Translations under genes and position numbers: made by a program
The notes under the pieces: generated by a model
What the model saw: only the letters and a program-made list of their open reading frames with translations
The model's database searches: none
Told to the model about the DNA's origin: nothing
Source of the DNA: Enoplolaimus lenunculus
Lineage: Eukaryota > Nematoda > Enoplea > Enoplida > Thoracostomopsidae
Assembly: GCA_030248215.1 (NCBI GenBank)
Contig: JASANG010003796.1
Span: 1-64,000, forward strand
Length of the DNA stretch: 64,000 bases
Reading direction: 5' to 3'
Shown here: piece by piece, positions 26,323 through 36,564 of the stretch
Layout: every line of letters begins with the position of its first letter
Position numbering within the stretch: position 1 is the first letter of the stretch

Positions 26323-26475
26323 TGACCCATGTAACATTGAGAGACGGAATGTTTTTCTGCGGGACTGCAATAGACAAAACTTAAACTTTTGACTAATTTT
26401 TTCTGTTCAAGCTTTAGGTTAATCTTAGGAAAACGCTTCTACTACTGTTTACGGCCATGTTGTTTACATTCTGCT
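26323..26475 (+). mobile_element. Family A MITE, diverged
   Basis: ACCCATGTAACATTGAGAGA, GGAATGTTTTTCTGCGGGAC and a right end GTTGTTTACATT match family A, but the TTAGGC part is much decayed. Confidence 0.55.
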
Positions 26476-26886
26476 GCGAAACCTGCAAGCGGACGGAAAA
26501 CTTTCTTCGTCTCGCAGCCTTTCAAAATATTTCTAGGGTGCTGTGAACGTCTTGGCGTCTTTTGACTACCGGTATGACGGCGATGAAAAAATCTGCGGAC
26601 GTATAAGCTACTACGAAAGCTTATATGAAGCAGACAGTCTTAGCTGTGTCTGTTGCGGTTGTTGTTGTTGTTGTTGTCATTTCCCGTAATATGTGTCTAC
26701 TCGTCTGTCGTAGTGGTTTATTTTCCACGGTTCTTTTTGGGGATTTTCTATCTACAATCATGCTTGAAGCAAAGATTATACACCAATTCGCCAGTGACGT
26801 GTGGCTGATTCCCGTGTTTTTTTCGTGTTTATGTAAAATGTTGTTAATTTGGTATATTAAACGTGAGGCAGAATATTAACAATAAG

Positions 26887-27296
26887 CAGGGTGTAACCGG
26901 ATATGCGGTTCCGCTTCCGGTAAAAATCGGTGTCTGCTATCGTTTTTGTTTCAGTTTTATAAGGGTGACGGAAATTCTGTTATGTTGTACCGTCAAAGTT
27001 GACCCACAATCAGGTATATGTGCGGCAATTTTTCATTATTGAGATGCTGCAATTGTTCGAAATGAAATTAAGTTACGAAATTCATCTAAAATCTTAAAAA
27101 TTTCGATGCATGCGCCATTTTTTCTTTAATATGTTAACAAGCCCGGTGAATATTTGCACTGTTCAATTGTGTTGGCAAAAAATAAAACATCTTTGAAACT
27201 TTTATACTTCAATATGCTTTTTCCATTTCCATTTCTGTTTATTTTGATCACTATCAATTTCCGTTTCCGCTATTTTTACTATCCGTTTACACCCTG
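26887..27296. mobile_element. Family D hAT-like element, complete
   Basis: CAGGGTGTAACCGGATATGC at the left and CCGTTTACACCCTG at the right. Flanks ACAATAAG and ACAAAAAG match at 7 of 8 bases, the 8-bp duplication typical of hAT elements. No coding capacity. Confidence 0.85.
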
Positions 27297-27608
27297 ACAA
27301 AAAGTGCCAGAAATTGTTTCTGAGGCGAAAAAGTGTGCTATATTTAATCAAACAGGTATTTCAAAATCTGGTAAATCATCATCATTTGCCTATAGCTGCG
27401 GTCGCTTTCGATGGGGTTGTAAGAGTGACCAGCGAGTAAATTGCTGAGTTTAATATTTTTCTATAAACAGGTTTTTAATTTGTTTCCATTCTTTGGGCAA
27501 AATTTGGAGAAACAGTTGGCAATTAGTTTATTCCAGTGCCCAACCGAGCGCTACTTTTATCGAACAAGGGATGTCACTGATAACCTAACTTTGGCCCATG
27601 TTACTATA

Positions 27609-29297
27609 AAGGCCGTCCTAATTCCCGGGACACAAATATACCCGGAGTGCACACTTATGCGTTCCTGTTTACATATGCACAGGCAGATATATTTACGTAG
27701 TATATATATTGTCCCAACTGTCCCATCTGTCCCAACTGTCCCAACTGTCCCAGCTGTCCCATCTGTCCCAACTGTCCCATCTGTCCCATCTGTCCCAACT
27801 GTCCCATCTGTCCCAACTGTCCCATCTGTCCCGTCTCATCTGTCCCAACTCTCCCATCTGTTCCATCTGTCCCATCTGTCCCATCTGTCCCAACTGTCCC
27901 ATCTGTCCCAACTGTCCCAACTGTCCCATCTGTCCCATCTGTGCCAACTGTGCCAACTGTCCCATCTGTCCCATCTGTCCCAACTGTCCCAACTGTCCCA
28001 TCTGTCCCAACTGTCCCATCTGTCCCATTTGTCCCAACTGTCCCATCTGTCCCAACTGTCCCATCTGTCCCAACTGTCCCAGCTGTCCCATATGTCCTAA
28101 CTGTCCCATCTGTCCCAGGTGTCCCATCTGTCCCATCTGTCCCAAGTGTCCCAACTGTCCCATCTGTCCGACTGTTCCATCTGTCCCATCTCTCCCATCT
28201 GTCCCATCTGTCCCAAGTGTCCCAACTGTCCCATCTGTCCCATGTGTCCCATTTGTCCCAACTGTCCCATCTGTCCCAACTGTCCCAGCTGTCCCATCTG
28301 TCCCAACTGTCCCATCTGTCCCATCTGTCCCAACTGTCCCATCTGTCCCAACTGTCCCATCTGTCCCATCTCATCTGTCCCAACTGTCCCATCTGTTCCA
28401 TCTGTCCCATCTGTCCCATCTGTCCCAACTGTCCCATCTGTCCCAACTGTCCCAACTGTCCCATCTGTCCCATCTGTGCCAACTGTGCCAACTGTCCCAT
28501 CTGTCCCAACTGTCCCATCTGTCCCATTTGTCCCAACTGTCCCATCTGTCCCATCTGTCCCAACTGTCCTATCTGTCCCAACTGTCCCATCTGTCCCAAC
28601 TGTCCCAGCTGTCCCATATGTCCTAACTGTCCCATCTGTCCCAGGTGTCCCATCTGTCCCATCTGTCCCAAGTGTCCCAACTGTCCCATCTGTCCCGACT
28701 GTTCCATCTGTCCCATCTGTCCCTACTGTCCCATCTGTTCCAACTGTCCCATCTGTCCCAACTGTCCCACTCTACCCAACTGTCCCATCTGTCCCAACTC
28801 TCCCATCTGTCCCATCTGTCCCAAGTGTCCCAACTGTCCCATCTGTCCCATGTGTCCCATCTGTCCCAACTGTCCCATCTGTCCCATCTGTCCCAAGTGT
28901 CCCAAGTGTCCCAACTGTCCCATCTGTCCCATCTGTCCCAACTGTCCTATCTGTCCCTACTGTCCCAACTGTCCCAACTGTCCCATCTGTCCCAAGTATC
29001 GAAAGTGTCCCATCTGTCCCAACTGTCTCAACTGTCCCAACCGTCCCAACTGTCCCATCTGTCCCATGTGTCCCATTTGTCCCGCTGCCTCATCTGTCCC
29101 ATCTGTCCCATCTGTCCCAACTGTCCCATTTGTCCCAGCTGTCCCAACTGTCCCATCTGTCCCTACTGTCTCATCTGTCCCAACTGTCCCGCTGTCCCAA
29201 TTATATTTTTTGAATGTACTCCTGGAACATTGCTGTCCCGGGAAAATGGGACTGGTACTCCTGGGTCATTTCTGTCCCGGGAAAATGGGACGGCCTT
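27609..29297. mobile_element. TA-flanked inverted-terminus element carrying a minisatellite core
   Basis: The left end reads AAGGCCGTCCTAATTCCCGG and the right end, reversed, AAGGCCGTCCCATTTTCCCG. The match continues past GGGACA for about 45 bp, and TA lies on both sides. The right subterminal region is itself duplicated (two copies of CTGTCCCGGGAAAATGGGAC, about 44 bp apart). Nearly all of the interior is a GTCCCA-type tandem array. Confidence 0.75.
27711..29200. repeat. 1.5-kb minisatellite, 9-bp subunit, with higher-order structure
   Basis: The basic unit is TCCCATCTG or TCCCAACTG, often paired as an 18-mer. Landmark variants (GTGCCAACTGTGCCAACTG at 27941 and 28476; CATATGTCCTAACTG at 28089 and 28615; TCTCATC at 27834 and 28369) recur 526-535 bp apart, so a block of about 530 bp was duplicated. 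The unit is a multiple of three without stop codons, so frames of hundreds of codons are open on both strands; these are a by-product and not genes. Confidence 0.95.
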
Positions 29298-30270
29298 TAA
29301 ACTAACATTAGCCCTAACTTTTATACGGAACCAATCAGAATTGATATTGACATACCCACAACAAAGAATTGAAACAGAAAAGTAAGTGTTTTTGAAGGAT
29401 TAAACAATATTTTGCCAATAAACTTCGAAGAAATAAGATGACTTTCATGATTACAAGTTTTTCATTAATAACAAAAACATCGGCTTAAATTATTTACTAC
29501 ATATTAAAATCTATTCGGCCCCGTAACCAAGGGAAGGGTGCCAGGTATGCTCAGCCCTACTGAAAAAAATCCCCCCCCCTGGAAAATTTTTGACCTTGCT
29601 TGTAAGTCAACAAAAGCACTTGTATGCCCTTCCTGAAAAGTTTTCAGCCGCTCATAGCAAAGTGAGCCGGCCACAAGCCTGAATCTACTGTTATGACTGA
29701 AGTGTTTTGAACCAAATAATTCGTTAATCTGTTAACTGGTTTAATTGCATAAATTATTAATATTCAATTTCGCATATTTGACAACTCGATATATTCACCG
29801 TGAGCACTTGTCCAAAAATGCTGTTGGTGAATACAAGACAGGGTCATTGATGTCGAACATAAGACGACCCTGCTTAATCCCTAATCTTAAGTCCATTAGC
29901 ATACTTTATATAGTGTGACGTGTTTTATGCTATAACTCTTCCAAAGCCTAAACCTAAGCCTTGGCAAATAGATTCGTCTAAAGCTTAAGCTTACTCTATT
30001 ACTCTGTTGCAGTCCCGCAGAAAACCATTCCGTTCTGCGTCTGATCTTTATATGGGCCATTAATTTGAAGAAACAATATATACAAGATAGAAAACAACAG
30101 TGATATAAAATATATAAATATAAATACATATATAGATATATATCTGTATCTACGTATATATAAAAACAGAAAACGAACAATGACCAAAATATGATGAGGG
30201 ATTTTATGCGGATCGGATATCCAATGGCAAAAGATTGGGTATTCTGCCCTCATTTTTTATTGAACATGAA
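29298..30270. mobile_element. Gene-free stretch with repeat fragments
   Basis: 29560-29660 is a copy of the dispersed repeat with TTGACCTTGCTTGTAAGTCA. About 29925-30056 is a diverged family A copy ending TGATCTTTATATGGGCC. 30085-30165 is an ATATA microsatellite. No gene is supported. Confidence 0.5.
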
Positions 30271-30474
30271 AGCCCATGTAAGGATCAGGGGCGGAACGTT
30301 ATTCTGTGGGACTGGAAAGCTTAAACTTTAGGCTGTTTTTTGATTGGTTTAGGCTTACGCTTAGGCTTAGGTATATGCTAATTCTTTCGCTTAGGCTTAG
30401 GTTTAAGATTAGGCGTAGGCTTAAACTTAGAAATATGCTTATATATTGCTCCGCCCCTGTTGTTTACAATGGCC
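30271..30474 (+). mobile_element. Family A MITE
   Basis: AGCCCATGTAAGGATCAGGG at the left, CCCCTGTTGTTTACAATGGCC at the right. Flanks AACATGAA and GACATGAA match at 7 of 8 bases. Confidence 0.85.
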
Positions 30475-30593
30475 GACATGAAGATGTTCATAGTTAAAAA
30501 ATGATAAACTGAATTTCAGCTGAAAATGCTGTTTCAACCTTGGTATGATTTTAATTTTCTATATTTTGAGACTAAAAAGTTTTGGCCCATGTA

Positions 30594-30809
30594 AAGATCA
30601 GGGGCGGAACGTTTTTCTGTGGGACTAGAAAAGAGTAAGCTTAGGGTTTAGACTAACTGTTTTGCTTGGCTTATGCTTAGGCTTAGGCTTAAGCTTGGGC
30701 TTAGGCTTAGGCTTAGGCTTAGGAATATGCTCATTCTTACGCTTAGGCTTATGCTTAGGCTTAGGAATATGCTTATAATACTGTGCCGCCCCTGTTCTTT
30801 ACATTGGCC
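30594..30809 (+). mobile_element. Family A MITE
   Basis: GGCCCATGTAAAGATCAGGG at the left, CCCTGTTCTTTACATTGGCC at the right, with several TTAGGC runs. Flanks AAAGTTTT and GAAGTTCT share 6 of 8 bases. Confidence 0.85.
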
Positions 30810-31311
30810 GAAGTTCTTAAGTTAACATTTTCCTACTTAGATGCAGTATAATGTATTTAGCAAACTTTATAAGCTGAACTCACAGCTTGAAATTATATCT
30901 TTTAGATGGAATTTAAAATTTTCGTAAGTGGAAAGGTTGCAAAAGTGAATTTATCAGTGATCCATTGCTCCGATTGTTTGAAATGGTTCATAAACAAGGC
31001 AACAATATTCTAGCTTGTCTGTTTGGTATGTTTCAACTTGACGTTCGGTTCAATTAAACAAATTAAAGCTGCAAATTCGACTTAGAAATTGAAGTATTAC
31101 TTCATTTCATTCGTGTCTTTTAAGAAGATTTATGGCTTAAATTTGCGTTTTCAATAGCATGGTTTCAAATGCGTACAAAGATTAATAGTGCCATGTTCGC
31201 AAGACATAATTTACTGCAGATGCATGTTTTTGCTAAACAAGTTTATGCTTATGCATAAGCCTGCGCGCCAAGACAGTTTCAAACCATATTTTGATTTTTG
31301 AAAATACTATT

Positions 31312-31612
31312 TTAAGCGCTATTCACACGGGCAACTTCTTGCAGCAAAAACTTGCACATGCAACTTGCATGCGCAAGTTTGGTAACAATGCAGCTTTGAA
31401 GTTATTGCAGCTGCAAATTATTCACTGGAATTCATGCTATTGAATATAATTCGCACCTGTGAACGTAGTTGCAAGTCGCTTGAATTTCTTGCACCTGCAG
31501 TTTGATTGGTCAATCGGAGTGTTCATTTGAAAAAAAACTTGCAGCTTATTTCGCGCAAGTTGCACCTTCGAGTTCTCGCTGCAATAACTGGCACATGTGA
31601 ATAGGGTTTTAA
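31312..31612. mobile_element. Family F MITE
   Basis: GCGCTATTCACACGGGCAAC at the left and the inverse CACATGTGAATAGGGTTTTA at the right, with many GCAAGTT/AACTTGC words. Second of three copies (3662, 31312, 50829). Confidence 0.75.
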
Positions 31613-31846
31613 CTTTATGAACCGGACTAAAACTTCGATTTGTTTTAGCTTGAACTATATACTCTACATTGTTCTGTTAACTGATCGCTAATTAACTTTC
31701 AACCAATTCCCGTGTTTTTTGGGCTCCTAAAATTTCGCTTGTGTCACTTTTGTTCATTAGACAGACTTACCATCTTTGCTTAGAAATATGCTTTTAAAAG
31801 ATTATATACTTGAATGAATACTGGTAAATGCACCTATACTTTGAAT

Positions 31847-32057
31847 GGCCAATGTATTAATAAACAGGAGCGTAACAGTATTATAAGCATATTCCTAAGC
31901 CTAAGCCTAAGCCTAAGCCTAAGTGTAACAATGAGCATATTTCTAAGCCAAAGCGTAAACCTGAGCCAAAGTCCAGCAAAAAAATTAGTCTAAAGCTTAA
32001 GCTTCCTCTTTTCTAGTCCCACCGACAAACGTTCAGCCCCTGATCTTTACAAGGGCC
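31847..32057 (-). mobile_element. Family A MITE with a perfect 8-bp duplication
   Basis: GGCCAATGTATTAATAAACA at the left, CTGATCTTTACAAGGGCC at the right. CTTTGAAT flanks both sides without a mismatch, fixing the element ends and the 8-bp duplication for the family. Confidence 0.9.
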
Positions 32058-32442
32058 CTTTGAATAACCAAGATATATATATTATATATGTATATATATG
32101 TAAGTATATATATACGAAATTTAATTCGGCCGAAGAATCATTTACGTATGCACTCGAGTTTGGAATATATATAATTGACATTTATGGACTTTAAAGTAAA
32201 TTTTTGGGTTCTATCATATCCGAACAAGGGCTATGGTAAGGTGGGCGATGGGGTGCGCCCCCCTATGGTCCGAGCCTACGGATCTTTTTGTCCAAATTTG
32301 TAAGTTTTGGTCGGTGTTCAGGAAAATGGTTAAAAAACTGCGCTTCGTGCATATTAACTAAGCACGCTTTATGGTAGCATTATCAGCGTATAATTAATTG
32401 GTTTTCAGACATACCCATCTCAAAGAAGTAGGCTATTTGTAG

Positions 32443-32954
32443 GGTCTTTTCGGTAATCAAACTGCCGGCGTTTGCCCAAAAATGGATGGATTTTGAAAAT
32501 TGTTACATATTTGAGCTTCACACCATCTCTCTTGGTCATTCCACGACCAAATTTGAATTTATGAAAAAATTGATGTTTTGAGGTCCGAAAGACACGCACC
32601 CCACTTGGGAATCAAAGTTTTTGGTTAAAAAGTTAGACGCATTATATACCATTCGACGTGGCGTGCGGAGGTGAGTCCAACTGCGTTAAATTTTCCAGTC
32701 AAATTTCTGGTTAACGAATTATGGTCTATTAATTGATTTAGCGCCATCCCAAATCATTGCAGCGTGCCAAATCAGTTATTTGAATATAACTGTTGCGCTT
32801 CGAAACCTTAACAAATCAAATTGTTCAAAAATTCAAACTTGCGCGTGGAATGACCAGGGGATGTTATGATTTATAGGTAACTGAAATATGCAAAAAATTT
32901 CAAAATCTAACCATCTTTAAGCAAACGCTGGCTGAAGCTTTAACCGAAAAGACC
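32443..32954. mobile_element. Element with long inverted arms (about 115-140 bp)
   Basis: The left arm starts GGTCTTTTCGGTAATCAAAC and includes GGTCATTCCACG; the right arm, reversed, starts GGTCTTTTCGGTTAAAGCTT and includes the same word. A related fragment, GGCGTTTGCTCAAAAATAGT, is at 48431. It lies in or beside a decayed family C piece (32180-32225) and a C-rich tract (C14 near 32970). No gene is seen from 32058 to 33448. Confidence 0.6.
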
Positions 32955-33448
32955 TAAAAAATTTAGCATGCGCCCCCCCCCCCCTTAGGTTCTTTATATC
33001 ACCGTCCCTTTACATGCGGAACCGAATAGCAAAAAATACCGGGTTTCCTACCGGAATCTAAATTACGGTTGCTCCATAGCTTAGAGATATATTAACTGCA
33101 CTGTTTTCGCCCTATTTTGAGTTTGTAGCGTTATATTTTTTCACATTACGTCACATTGTTTCGCTATAATTAATCATTTCGACCTAAAGTTCTTTCGTTT
33201 TTTGTTTATGGATGGAGCAACGCTCAAATTTATGGTTTTGTATTTTAACCGGTTCAAATGAAATAACCATGAGCTGTATTTTCAACTGTGTATAGCACAA
33301 GTCACCAGTTAGCAATACAGTTGGCTTAATCAAGTGCAAAAATTGGTAAAATTTTAAACTAAATCGGTCAGTGGTTCGAAACCTACTGTTCTTTATCATC
33401 AACAGGTAATATATCTTACAGACATTTGAGAATTATTAAGTACATCTA

Positions 33449-34936
33449 CTGTAGTTACCCGAATAACAGAGGGGATTCATATTTATTTGGCCTGTACAGA
33501 GGGTACGCCCTGTTATTCGGTTCTGGACTAGTATTTAGTTTTAACCTACGCTCCGTCGCCATTGGTTACTGATATATATCCGGTACTGCAATTATCCGTT
33601 GAATTAAACGTTTATTTGTCTTGCGTCAGTAACTTGAGCGATCATGCAAGGTTATACTTAAGAATGTGCTTTCAAAATTTAAGTAGCTTTAAAGTTTCGA
33701 ACTTAAATTATTTGGTCCTGGAGACATTTATGGGCTACAATTATGGATAATTGACATTTATGAAGTGTACTTAGGGTTTAGGGATTCTATCGGCTAACGG
33801 ACTCTTATGCATGCTACACAATTAAAAATGTGGCTTGGTGGAAAACTGAATTTCAATTCCAGAAAAAGGCCAAATTTAGACGTTAAATTTTTGTGTATTG
33901 GAATGGAACTAAATTTTCAATCCATAAAATTCACTCAAAGCTTGTTTAAGAATTGACTAAAATTTCACTTTCATAACACGCATGTTGAAACAATAGCGTG
34001 TTAAGGAATTGAACACCAGTGTAAAGTGGTGTTCATTGAATTGAATTTTATTTCAGTTTTTATATCGCTCTGACTATGTCAATACTTTTACTCACTACAA
34101 ACACGATGTTTAGGAATTGAAACATTCCTCTGACCTATGTGTATTGCAAGTGACATTCAAATGAAATGTAGTGTTTTATTTAATATTGAGGTTAATACTG
34201 TAACTATACATCTACAAATCATAATTCGCATACCGTATATTTCTAATGTTCGTAGAAAGGAAGGGGTACTTCAATTTCAGAAATTTTTTGATTTACTGTT
34301 AGTTTTAATCTAAATTCAATTCCAAAAATCCTTATCCAATAAATAATGAGATTGTTGGAATTAAAATTTTGTGAAGGTCAAATTTTGGTAGGATTGTTGG
34401 AATTGAATTTTACAATAATTGCGTGTATTGGAATTGAAATTCAAGATTTGGGGAGATTTATTGTAAACTCTGTTTTCATCTTTTGTGTAGTGAGGAACTG
34501 ATTGATTTTGTAAGTTGAAATTTTTCGTTGAAACCAATTTACCTTAAAGCCTTAATTCAAGGACTACTGGAGTTGAATTGCGTGTTTTGTGATAGATTGT
34601 AGATAACGAAATTTCTTAGAAATGACTATTCAAGAATTGAACGTGGTCTAATTTTGTACACTCTTTGGATATGAAATTTCATTGTGCGAAAGAATTTCAA
34701 TTCCTATACGCCTCCTATTTTATGAGTTTTTAATTCCTGAATACCTAGTAGTGCAAAACGTGGAGTTCTGGAATTGAACAAAAACGTAAAATTGAGATGT
34801 GGAATTAACGCCAAAATTTTCCACCACCTCACAGTTTTAACTGTGGAGGATGCATTATTAGGGATACGGACTCCTATTAATTGGGACTCAAAACAGGGAC
34901 CCCGCGATACCACCGGCTCTTATTCGGGTCACTACA
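33449..34936 (+). mobile_element. Family C MITE interrupted by another element
   Basis: TA-CTGTAGTTACCCGAATAACA at the left and CTTATTCGGGTCACTACAG-TA at the right. The normal 440-bp body is split near ACGGACTCTTAT by a 1,046-bp insertion. Confidence 0.85.
33809..34854. mobile_element. Nested element with GCAT termini and TTAT duplication
   Basis: Left end GCATGCTACACAATTAAAAA; right end, reversed, TGCATCCTCCACAGTTAAAA. They match at about 20 of 25 bases. TTAT flanks both sides (33805-33808, 34855-34858), and removing the insert restores a normal family C body. The interior is rich in AATTGAA/TTCAATT words. No coding capacity. Confidence 0.75.
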
Positions 34937-35469
34937 GTACAGGATTATACCTAATTCAATTTAGCTTCTTGTAATATATACCTTAATAATTGTTTGTGTT
35001 TTGTGATTGATTTTACAACCCTGGCGACAACAACAACAACCGCACCGCCTGAAATTGCACCAAACGAAGTTCTTATTGTGGCGTTAATGTTCTCAGGTAC
35101 GGCGTTGCTTTTACTGCCGTAACATTAGCCTAAGCATGGTCTTTAGTGTAAGGCTTACTCTGATGCGCGATATACCAGTAGGTGCGTTCACGGTGTGCAA
35201 ATAAAATGTTCAATTTCGGAAACATTTTTATTTTTGAATTGGAAGGAGAAAATTAATTTATGGATTTTATCGCATATTGAAATCACAGGAATGCCTAAGC
35301 TACAGTGTAACGATAAGTCAATACCCTAGCTTAAACCTTAATGTAAATATTAGCCTGAAGCGTACGCCTGGGTATTTGTTATCAGTACCGAGTGAAAATA
35401 AGACACCTTTAAAATTAAACACGGATCAATGTTCTGATTTATTTTACAAACGAACATCATCTCTTAGTT

Positions 35470-36366
35470 TTCCCACTGTAAGGTCAGAATTGATTTTAAC
35501 TCAGAATGAGTTGAATCCATTTAGAAGCATGAGCTCTGAATTAGGTATTTCAGAACTCAAATTTTTGTATCGATTGAACTCATTCTGAGTTTATTAATCA
35601 ACTCATCTTGAATTAAATCAGCTCAGTGCGAGTTAATGTTACATGGTGTTCGCTCAGAAATAACCAGAAATGACTAATTCGCTTCCTCAGTTGATTAATC
35701 AACTCATTGAAATTTACAGCGCAAGTAAGTCCACAGGCACATGTAAAATTAGATATACCTAAGCTAAGCTATACCCGACTAGTCTTAGTTTCTATTTAAA
35801 TTTTACTGTAAACTTTAAGCCGAAGCGTAGCTGACAGGAAAAGGTATAGTGATTAAGGTTCAAATTTTAAATAGAGATATGATCCACAGCATAAACCAAA
35901 GCACAAATCTAAGCCTAAGGCCTATCATCAAGCCTAGCTCAAGCCTAAATCTGAGCATGCAAGGCCAAATTCCATACCTAAGAGCAAACTTGACTTAATA
36001 TCTGCGCGTAAGAATAAGTTTAAGCCAAAATCTAAGCCAATGTTTGTAAGCCCATTCACATTAAAATTTTAAAAAATTCGACCAAATTGCAGCTGGTATT
36101 TCTAACTGCAAAAACTTGCATGTGTACTGTAAATTCCAATGAGTTAATTCAGCTTGCGAGTTGGTTATTTCTGAATTAATATCAGTAAACATTAACTGAG
36201 TGGAGTAGATTCTCACTCTGATATGAGTTGACCCTGGGTGATTTGATTCATTAAAACTCAGAATGAATTGAATCAACCCAAATTTTCGATTTCTGATAAT
36301 CCTAACGCAGACTGAGTGATTCAACTCATTTTGAGTTAAAATCAAATCACGGAAATTTACAGTGTG
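35470..36366. repeat. Foldback elements rich in GAGTTGA / TCAACTC
   Basis: 36122-36362 begins ACTGTAAATTCCAATGAGTT and ends AACTCATTTTGAGTTAAAAT with GGAAATTTACAGTG, so the ends are inverted. 35480-35725 is a related partial copy ending GAAATTTACAG. No gene is supported from 34937 to 36564, although the first exons of the next gene should lie upstream. Confidence 0.5.
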
Positions 36367-36564
36367 TGAATAGGGTTGAGTGCGTTCTAGAATAATTTAT
36401 ACGCATGTTTATAAGGCCAAACCAGAGTTTAAAAGGCCTAAGCGCAAAGTTACGGCGCAAAACTGAGTTCAAAAATTAGGCCTAAGCTTAAGCTTAGATT
36501 CTTAAACCTAAAACTCAGTTGAAAATCAAACACCGTCCCTGTGATTGTGTATTTTCTCGAACAG

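Noticed and set aside
27655-29385. Very long open frames on both strands (repeats such as VPTVPSVP, CPICPNC, GQMGQLGQ)
   Set aside because: They are a by-product of a 9-bp repeat without stop codons; all frames are open, and no start, splice or neighbour supports coding.
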